This document shows positions 58,501-64,000 of a DNA stretch of 64,000 nucleotides, in pieces (position 1 is the stretch's first letter; every line of letters begins with the position of its first letter). The stretch spans positions 86,689,142 to 86,753,141 of the forward strand of contig CM049306.1 in assembly GCA_026874595.1 (NCBI GenBank), read 5' to 3'. The notes beneath the pieces were generated by a model, which saw only the letters and a list, made by a program, of their open reading frames with translations, was not told the DNA's origin and made no database searches. The stretch is from Sipunculus nudus. Its lineage: Eukaryota; Annelida; Sipuncula; Golfingiida; Sipunculidae. Both the position numbers and the translations under genes were made by a program.

Positions 58501-61500
58501 ATAAGGTGGTCACACTTTTTTATTACTCTTCATTATACATCTGGTGTATTTTATTGCAGTCATCATAAAGATGTTTTACCTTGCATGCCAGCCGGTCCAT
58601 CAGAGAACCGTTTGCCATAAAATTGTACACTAAACATATGTTATCAGCTTCCTCAGCATAACCAAGTAATGGCAGAAGATTCTCATGTTGAAACCTGAAA
58701 TACAGAAAGCTATGTCACTGTCAATTCATTTATGTGATTCAATAGTGATCAACAGTTCCAGTCTTAACTTCAGTGAACATGAGTAATAACACAGGGTCTA
58801 TTCATTTGGCCTATTTCTGCCCCTGTTCTCCTGACATTTTCACATGAAATTACCCTTTTCTCCATATTCAGAGTTTTAAAAACCTCAAAACAATATATAT
58901 TTGCCATTGCAAAACTATTACAATTGTTAATTGAAAGCTACATATATTTTAAAGATGAAACAAAATTGTATTTTCATGCTGCTAGAAAGAATGCTGTTTT
59001 GAAGAAATAATTTATTATACACAACCTTGAAAGAACCTTGATTGCGGTCATTAAATGATCTCCTTTTTCTAAAGCACTTCCTTCAGTGTAAGACATCTTT
59101 TTCACTGCCACAGAAAATTCCTTATTGTTTTCATCTGTTGCTTTACCTGAAAAAGATAATGATGTATGATTCAGCATTGGCATTCAAACTCTAATCCAAA
59201 ATTCAGTCTTTGTATTCAGAGATTAGTGTTTATTTGGAATAGACTTCAGATTAAAGTACTCAACAGTCATTACCAAGCTGTAGTTCCAGTACTTTTTACA
59301 ACATGATATGCAATACAATAGTGTATTTTAAAAGAAACTAGATGTGTCGGAAAGACACGAATGCCCCCCCCCCCCCCCGAGGCAAATTAGAAACATTTGT
59401 TAAATTTTTAAAAAATTTTTAAGTTCAGGAGGTGTCGTATGGTCAAAAGTTGGTCATCAAGGGCAAAATGCAAACTCGATCTGTAACGGGTCATTATCAA
59501 GCAACACACCAAAAATCAGGCCAGTATCTGCAGGCATTGTGAAAAAAGTCCATACATGTGCATTTTCCATAAAAATTTCTTTCATGTCTTTCATGAAATT
59601 TTCTATGTTTAGGAGCCATAAAACAATCAAAAGAAGGTCAACCGGGATGAAACGCAAACTTGATCTGTTACTGTCATTATCTGCCCACACATAAAAAATC
59701 AGGGTGGTATCTGCAGGCATTGAGGAAAAAAAGTCCGTAAATATGCATTTGTTATGAAAATTTCTAATTTTCATGAAACTTTCTATGTTCAGGAGCAGTC
59801 AAATGGTCAAAATTAGGTCAAATGGGATTAAACAAGAACTTGATCTGTAACTGGTCATTATCTGCCTACACACCAAAAATCAGGCCTGTATCTGCAGGCA
59901 CTGCCAAAAAAAAGTCCGTACATGTGCACTTTTTAATGAAATTTTCTATGTTAGAGCACCGTCAAACGGTCAAAAGTAGGTCAACTGGGACAAAACATGA
60001 ACTCGATCTGTAACTGGTCATTATCTGCCCACACACCAAAAATCAGGCCAATATCTGCAGGTATTGTGAAAAAAAGTCTGTACATGTGAATTTGTGATGA
60101 AAATTTATATTTTTCATGAAATTTTCTATGTCCAGGAGCCGTAAAACAGTCAAAAGTAGGTCAACTGGGACGAAAAACAAACTCCATCTGTAACTGGTAA
60201 TATCTGCCCACACACCAGAAATCAGGCCAATATCTGCAGGCATTGCGAAAAAAGTCGGTACATGTGTATTTGTCATGAAAGTTCATATTTTTCATTAAAT
60301 TTTCTAAGTTAAGGAGGTGTTAAACCTTCAAAAGTAGGTCAACTGGGACAAAACACAAACTCGATCTGTAACAGGTCATTATCTGTCCACACACCAAAAA
60401 TCAGACCAATGTCTGCAGGCATTGCGAAAAAAAGTCTGTACATGTGTTTTTGTCATGAAAATATCTATTTTTCGTGAAATTTTCCATGTTTAGGAGCTGT
60501 AAAACAGTCAAAATTAGATCAACTGGGACAAAACAGGAACTTTATCTGTAACTGGTCATTATCTGCCCACACACAAAAAATCAGGCCAATATCTGTAGGC
60601 ATTGCGAAAAAAAGTCCGTACAAGTGTTTGATTTCGGAATGACGAAAGGACGGAAGGACGGCACGACGGACATGGGTAAAACTATATGCCCCAGCCACTT
60701 TGTGGCGGGGGCATAAAAATATAAAAAGATGGGATCACTGATGGTTTCCTGCAAGTATAGTATAAAGACAGGTGCACAAAGAATCAAGGGGCAGATCCAG
60801 GATATGGCGAAAAAGGTTTTTCTTTCAGTGTTAGGTGAGAGAATATTGTTCAAGAAAACTCCACATCTCAAAGAAAGAGGGGTTACCCATAAAAACTAAC
60901 AAAAAATACTGCAAAGAGAAGTAATTTCTCCCAAAATGGTAGAGGGGATTAAACCTCATGTACACCTACCCTTTTGTATTCCCCTGTGAATCTATAACAT
61001 CTGTATGTTAATAATAAGAAGGTGATGCCACTTCACACTTTTTACATTTGTTAATGATAGATTTATAAGCCTAATGTATAGTATGACTACACAAAATAGA
61101 CATAATATGTACCTAGTAGGTCTACATGAGTCCACTTGTGCTGTTTTTGCAGTTACGTAATGGCTCAAAATTACTCACAGCCATATACTCTTCAGCACTA
61201 CTAAGTGCTGCCATCTACTGTATACTTATTCTTATTAATAATTAAATTACAAACAGCTTGACAGACATTGACTTATACAAGAGGTAACAATGAGTACACA
61301 GCAAACATACCCAGGTAAACATGTCCGAAGCCACCACTGCCTAGTAACCTCTGTGTGTTGAAGTTTTCTGTAATGCTGGCCAGGTCATCTGAACTAAACA
61401 TCTGTGGATCTTCTAGAATACACACATGAATAACATTTCTCATTACTCATGCAGAATTGATCTAACCATGAACTCTACATGACCTTAATAGCATATTCAT

Positions 61501-63563
61501 TAAATGCATAATAATGAGCAAAGCAGATAACCTGACAAGTGCAAAATCTACATAATTTTGGCAAAGGAACATGATTACCTATACATAGTATTGGTGCATG
61601 CATGTATTTTCTGCATAATTTTTTACACAAAGGAGACAGTATATTCTGGCCCAAGGGTTGCTTGGAGCTACTCCACCAACTGCCAATTGAAAAAATGCCC
61701 TGCACTGAATTCATATTACACAAATAATCCAAAATATTACAAAACACTTCTAAATAATTGAGTAATATTCATCAGTGAAGAACAGATATAAACAAGCTGA
61801 TAATATCAGTCAATGCAAAGTCGTACATGACTAGCCTTTGTGATGTCACTATTGTCTTATGAATAGCTCTTGCAACCATAAACAGGAGTAATTTGGGGGT
61901 CATCTGGATAATCAATTCCAAAAGGCAGAGCATAAGGGCTGTGGTGGATAGTTCAATTGTGTCTTCAGTGTGCATACCCCTTACGTGTGTAATGGTGTGG
62001 GATCCATGTCCAGTTACTCTCATTTTAGCAGTCAGTTGAAACTTTTTTATGAATAAATTATTTTAGTCCATAAACACTCTGTTATTGTGCAGACAGATAC
62101 TTTTTTTTAACTTAAATGATAACTGCACACTTGTATTTAGTTTATGCTGTTTATTCACATCCTCTGCACAGCATATTTTGAGCCTTCTGTGGATTTTATG
62201 CTATATCAAATAAATCATTAGTACTATTAGTGATATAATCACAGCAAACCTGGCACGAGGGCTCTATTGATACATTATCTCAAAATCAGTGATAGAGTTG
62301 GGTCCACACCATCCGAATCTGAGTGCAAGTCTGAGTCCTGGCTACTTGAGACAGAGTCAAAGTTCTGAGATTCTAGTTCATACTTCTAGTATGAGCCATT
62401 TGGAACCCAAGTAGAAGTCCAAGTTCCAGTCTAATACAAATCTCCTTATTAAGAGAAATTTAAATGAAATCTGAGATTTTTATGCGTATTTTATGTTAGT
62501 TTGAATATTTTTAAAAATTAAATATTTAATTACATTAAGCTCCCTATGCAGAGCTTATGTATGGTATATCTAGTCTTTTTGTACTATTCTGATAGCATTT
62601 CACACATGCATAAAAGTCTTATAGTATGTGACAGAGGATTATACTGGACTTGAGTTGGACTCAGCCTGATTTCTCCAGTCCTAACCTCTAAGTTGAATAC
62701 AAGTCCAAGTCCACGAACCTTGAGTTCAAGTCAGAGTCCCAAAATAAGTCCCTAAACTCGAGTCCAGAATCCAGTCCAATCCGACTCAAGTCTTACATCA
62801 CTGCTCACAATACCACAGACATTGCAATACTTCACTCCGATACCATACATATATATGTAGACCCTAGTACTCAAAGATTCAAAGTCATCTCTCTTATTTG
62901 TTCATATTCCCTATGGCATTGCCTCAGGGTTTCATGAATAATGAACAATGAAGGAGCCTCTTGAACTGGTTAACTTGTGTGACGGTAAAAATATCATATG
63001 GCGATTAATTTACTTTATCGGCTGAACAAGAACATACATGCACAGGAAACAGGACAGGTTTGTATGGTTTATTGGATTGGTCCTATCCTTGATGCCTTTC
63101 CAGCCATGCTAAAAATGTGGTCTCAAACTTGTTGCAGAATCCACAACTGCAGAGATAATCAAAATAAATTGTTTTCAGACAAGACAAGTCTCAAAGCTCA
63201 AGAAATGTTCAGGTAGCCACGTAAAACAGGTTTATGCGAGTAATTTTATTGGTTCCTTGCCTTGTTCATTATTCATGAAATAGATGCCAGAGTGACTCAT
63301 TGTATCAAGGTTTGTGAAAAGTGTAGCTGCCATAGAGTTGGTTGTATGAAGATGTGTAAAGTTCTTAAGAAAGGTCCCACTACCACCCTAGTGCCAATAC
63401 CTATCATGCAACGGTTGGGGTGGTTGTACTAAGGACTACAAGTTAAATTACCTGTGTCTGATTTAATGACCAGGTTTATAGGTTCCCAGTTCTCTACCGG
63501 TTCTGGGTGGACTGTAATTTTTCCAGGGGGATCACCAATCACAGCTGTTGGGGCATTCTGTAT
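38003..63563 (-). CDS. IRAK4-like: IRAK4-like serine/threonine kinase, 5' part outside window
   Basis: Exons, in gene order: 63452-63563, 61311-61412, 59026-59146, 58580-58694, 58249-58364, 56891-57080, 53099-53200, 44577-44759, 38003-38041. All junctions are GT-AG and in phase, totalling 1080 nt or 359 aa plus stop. Numbering from the first visible codon: glycine loop LGSGGFGHV (61-69), VAVKK with catalytic Lys 87, [11 protein letters not shown], gatekeeper Tyr 135 in CLVYNFM, IHRDIKSANVLLD (HRD 184-186), DFD 204-206, [16 protein letters not shown], and [13 protein letters not shown] kinases act below Toll/IL-1 receptors through MyD88. Family traits, especially the Tyr gatekeeper and CLVY...NGSL, are clear. 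The helix-C Glu is replaced by Ala 106 and DFG by DFD, so catalytic strength is uncertain. The N-terminal death domain must lie beyond 64000. Confidence 0.88.
38952..43888 (+). mobile_element. P1-family element, copy B, with nested P3
   Basis: It starts ACAAGGGACCCATGGGTCA and GCTCAGCTGA. It ends in hairpin GCTCAGATGACT...AGTCAGCTGAGC (43857-43883) and TAAAA, after a (GGAC)n run at 43795-43837. It lies in the last intron of the kinase gene. The 38952-39600 part matches P1 copy C, and 39600-40310 plus 42066-43020 match P1 copy A almost word for word. Confidence 0.75.
40316..42066 (+). mobile_element. P3-family element with four 280-bp tandem units
   Basis: It starts ACTAGA, then hairpin GTAGTCG-ACAAG-CGACTAC, then GTATCCGCCAAAA. 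It ends with hairpin GTATCCGC...GGCGGATAC (42032-42061) after a (CGG) run. GTAGGTGGCGCCACCTGTC recurs at 40741, 41021, 41301 and 41581, exactly 280 apart, and GCAGGTGGCGCCACC at about 40890, 41170, 41450 and 41731, so each unit is a dimer of related halves. The element sits inside P1 copy B. Confidence 0.78.
44090..44420 (-). mobile_element. tRNA-derived SINE
   Basis: On the minus strand an A-box TGGCTCAGGGGTAGAGC and a B-box GAGTTCAAATC are spaced as in a tRNA (44359-44412), followed by about 260 bases of unrelated body. The tRNA part is not a good cloverleaf, so it is a SINE head, not a functional tRNA. The 3' end is uncertain. It lies in the last kinase intron. Confidence 0.6.
44577..44759 (-). 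CDS. IRAK4-like: kinase exon 8: C-lobe helices
   Basis: After AGTAGTGCAG it reads [19 protein letters not shown], then [20 protein letters not shown] and KKRPTMTE, ending GAG|GTAAAT. The W..CL...K..RPTM motif is the conserved end of tyrosine-kinase-like kinase domains. A MITE (M5) begins only 15 bases above the acceptor and supplies its pyrimidine tract. Confidence 0.85.
44775..49088. mobile_element. GGATCC-ended MITE, copy M5, split by P1 copy C
   Basis: The left part CAGGGGCAGATCCAGGATTT (44775-44839) and right part (48951-49088, ending CCTGGATCCGCTTCTG) together make one M element. P1 copy C is inserted between AGGACTAATAA and CCTAACAAAAGATC. The intact order is visible in copy M2. Confidence 0.65.
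44840..48950 (+). mobile_element. P1-family element, copy C
   Basis: It starts ACAAGGGACCCATGGGTCA with GCTCAGCTGA and ends in hairpin GCTCAGATGACT...AGTCAGCTGAGC (48918-48944) and TTAAAA. It contains GA runs (about 45455-45497 and 46383-46500), a (TA)n tract (about 46189-46260) and AT-rich filler. Open frames over the GA runs are artefacts. The 45500-48200 part matches no other copy here. Confidence 0.72.
49808..52633 (+). mobile_element. P1-family element, copy D, with nested P3
   Basis: It starts ACAAGTGACCCATGGGTCA with GCTCAGCTGA and ends in a hairpin GCTCAGATGACT...AGTCAGCTGAGC (52602-52628) plus TAAAA. Beyond the nested P3 it has three tandem units of about 340 bases starting ACAGGTGGCGCCACCAGTC (about 51607, 51953 and 52288) and a GGAC-type run. 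Confidence 0.72.
49988..51604 (+). mobile_element. P3-family element with ~280-bp tandem units, second forward copy
   Basis: ACTAGA is followed by hairpin GTAGCCG-ACAAG-TGACTAC (one mismatch in each arm). The end is GTATCCACAAAACTTCG with TTTTGGCGGGTAC. Palindrome-bearing units recur at 50395, 50685, 50959 and 51237, and at 50548, 50829, 51109 and 51385. Confidence 0.72.
53099..53200 (-). CDS. IRAK4-like: kinase exon 7: C-lobe helix F region
   Basis: After GTCTTTTAG it reads [18 protein letters not shown], then [16 protein letters not shown], ending ATT|GTGAGT in phase 0. It completes [11 protein letters not shown] begun in the previous exon. Confidence 0.85.
53535..56837 (-). mobile_element. 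L1-like (L1/Tx1 clade) retrotransposon, 5'-truncated, with TSD
   Basis: The 14-base TCATGTAACTCTTT flanks the insert at 53521-53534 and 56838-56851. A poly(A) tail is read as a T run at 53535-53547. The minus strand encodes the end of the endonuclease ([24 protein letters not shown]), then the reverse transcriptase ([65 protein letters not shown]) and an L1-type C-terminal region ending at TGA 54511. One in-frame TAG near 55341 and one single-base frameshift near 54740 break it. About 960 bases of 3' UTR include CT runs. It lies within a kinase intron, same strand as the gene. Confidence 0.88.
56891..57080 (-). CDS. IRAK4-like: kinase exon 6: activation segment
   Basis: After GATTGCAG it reads [20 protein letters not shown], then an activation loop with [20 protein letters not shown], then DTYAFGV, ending GTG|GTAAGA in phase 0. 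DFD replaces DFG. The L1 element lies 40-50 bases below this donor. Confidence 0.9.
57645..57990 (+). mobile_element. P7-family element, short copy
   Basis: It starts ACTAGAATGAGTTTGTTTTT and ends with hairpin ATGTCTCCCCCATTGGAGGG and CAGACATAA (57960-57988). The single core unit has GGACAAGGTCAAACTTTTTG-type text. It lies in a kinase intron. Confidence 0.55.
58249..58364 (-). CDS. IRAK4-like: kinase exon 5: catalytic loop
   Basis: After AATTACAG it reads [20 protein letters not shown], then [18 protein letters not shown], ending AAAG|GTACAT in phase 2. The HRD aspartate is present. Confidence 0.9.
58580..58694 (-). CDS. IRAK4-like: kinase exon 4: hinge and gatekeeper
   Basis: After TATTTCAG it reads [18 protein letters not shown], then [20 protein letters not shown], ending CAAG|GTAAAA in phase 0. 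The Tyr before the hinge is the gatekeeper typical of IRAKs. Confidence 0.9.
59026..59146 (-). CDS. IRAK4-like: kinase exon 3: catalytic lysine and helix C
   Basis: After TTTTTCAG it reads [20 protein letters not shown], then [11 protein letters not shown], ending TCAAG|GTTGTG. VAVKK holds the ATP-binding lysine. In helix C the position of the conserved Glu (QEIKVM in human IRAK4) is Ala (TAIKVL). Confidence 0.88.
59337..60718 (+). mobile_element. P5-family element with seven ~180-bp tandem units
   Basis: It starts ACTAGAT, then hairpin GTGTC-GGAAA-GACAC (59344-59358), then ATGCCCCCC. It ends with GACGGAC text and hairpin ATGCCCC...GGGGGCAT (60686-60713), then AAAA. GATCTGTAACTGGTCATTAT recurs at about 59478, 59662, 59842, 60005, 60185, 60363 and 60543. 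This core lacks the GGTGGCGCCACC palindrome. It lies in a kinase intron. Confidence 0.75.
60788..60890. mobile_element. GGATCC-ended MITE, fragment M6
   Basis: AGGGGCAGATCCAGGATATGG marks a left end. The right end is not found, and the rest decays within about 100 bases. Confidence 0.4.
61311..61412 (-). CDS. IRAK4-like: kinase exon 2: glycine-rich loop
   Basis: After ATTCTAG it reads [19 protein letters not shown], then [15 protein letters not shown], ending [23 protein letters not shown] matches the F...L...T.NF lead-in of IRAK and Pelle kinases. Confidence 0.88.
62287..62803. mobile_element. hAT-like MITE with 8-bp target duplication
   Basis: The ends CAGTGATAGAG and TTACATCACTG are inverted. 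CTCAAAAT (62279-62286) and CTCACAAT (62804-62811) flank it, 7 of 8 equal. The interior is full of AGTCC/GGACT words in both orientations (ACTTGAGTTGGACTC, AAGTCCAAGTCC). CAGTG ends and 8-bp duplications are typical of hAT elements. It lies in a kinase intron. Confidence 0.75.
63452..63563 (-). CDS. IRAK4-like: kinase exon 1 of those visible: linker before kinase domain
   Basis: After TTTCTAG the frame reads [20 protein letters not shown], then [16 protein letters not shown], ending ACAG|GTAATT in phase 1. It is a Pro-rich linker of the kind that joins death and kinase domains. The phase-0 start means more coding exons lie upstream, outside the window. Confidence 0.72.
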
Positions 63564-64000
63564 CTAGAAATTATAATAGTAGTCAGCCAGTTATAAAACT
63601 GAAACCTAACAAACTCATCATTTAGACCACACAAAAAATTATTGTTCTTTAGACACTGGGAACAAAAAATATGGTGCCAGTGGGCAAATTTGTTTTTCTT
63701 TCTACTGGTTTAGACACAATAAATGAGGTTGCCTACAAACTACAAAAATTTGCTTCCATTCTTGAAAAGGTGTACTAAGCATAGGATCAACACATAATTT
63801 TATTCATTTTCAAATTTTTTTCAAAATTATTTTGAGAAATTGGACCCAAATAAGCAACATTATCAAAGGCCTGGTCTTGATCCACATAAATGGGAGCAGT
63901 GAAGCTGTAGAACAATAACATTTTTTGCATGGCCTTACATGCTCCTCTCCAACTGATTAAATATTCAAGTGGCAATAATAAAAGTGTAAGTACTGATTTA
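63564..64000 (-). other. kinase intron running off the window
   Basis: No further exon of the kinase was found up to the right edge. Its 5' exons, expected to encode a death domain, must lie outside. Confidence 0.5.

Overview
This window is animal nuclear DNA. It has split genes with GT-AG introns, long AT-rich introns and intergenic DNA, microsatellites and dense nested transposons. The gene set and the tandem-core interspersed repeats, which resemble molluscan pearl/Helentron-type elements, suggest a marine lophotrochozoan, most likely a bivalve or other mollusc. That assignment is an inference, because no species marker is present.

Three host genes can be read. (1) On the minus strand at 2654-6030, three exons encode a complete WASH complex subunit 1 (WASHC1, 478 aa), the Arp2/3 activator of endosomes. 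(2) On the plus strand at 10601-18175, eight frame-consistent exons encode a signal peptide, two C-type-lectin-like domains, a Ser/Thr-rich stalk, one transmembrane helix and a 318-residue cytoplasmic tail with repeated tyrosine motifs. The first lectin exon carries an in-frame TGA, and two exons for a WSC-like domain lie inside the intron that splits that lectin domain. (3) On the minus strand, from beyond the right edge to 38003, nine exons encode the kinase domain and C-terminus of an IRAK4-like interleukin-1-receptor-associated kinase. The N-terminal (death-domain) part is outside the window. This kinase has the family's gatekeeper tyrosine, the catalytic lysine and HRD, but lacks the helix-C glutamate and reads DFD instead of DFG. 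Two of the three genes would fit innate immunity, but nothing shows that they work together.

The remaining sequence is mostly mobile DNA. I recognise a superfamily of 0.3-7 kb non-coding elements, labelled P1-P7 here. They share one design: a start of ACTAGA or ACAAG followed at once by a short family-specific hairpin, then a subterminal repeat, a core of tandem repeats, often a GGAC-type run, and a 3' hairpin ending in TAAAA. They insert into A runs without visible target duplication and are nested in one another. Their cores carry dozens of copies of the palindrome GGTGGCGCCACC, which contains a sequence like the insect CTCF core. Also present are a 6.4-kb LTR element without coding capacity (20738-27129), a 5'-truncated L1-like element with poly(A) tail and 14-bp target duplication (53535-56837), a CR1/Rex1-like reverse-transcriptase remnant (7405-8690), another LINE remnant (11062-11790), a tRNA-derived SINE (44090-44420), a hAT-like MITE with 8-bp target duplication (62287-62803), a 697-bp element with 9-bp target duplication (18584-19280), a CpG-rich TTAA-flanked MITE (35659-36317), and several copies of a GGGGCGGATCCAGG-ended MITE.

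Layout: 1-2010 repeats; 2.0-6.1 kb WASHC1; 6.4-10.5 kb transposon remnants and an AT microsatellite; 10.6-18.2 kb lectin receptor; 18.5-35.2 kb nested repeats with one orphan signal-peptide exon; 35.4-36.7 kb MITEs; 38.0-64 kb the kinase gene with introns filled by P elements, L1, SINE and MITEs.
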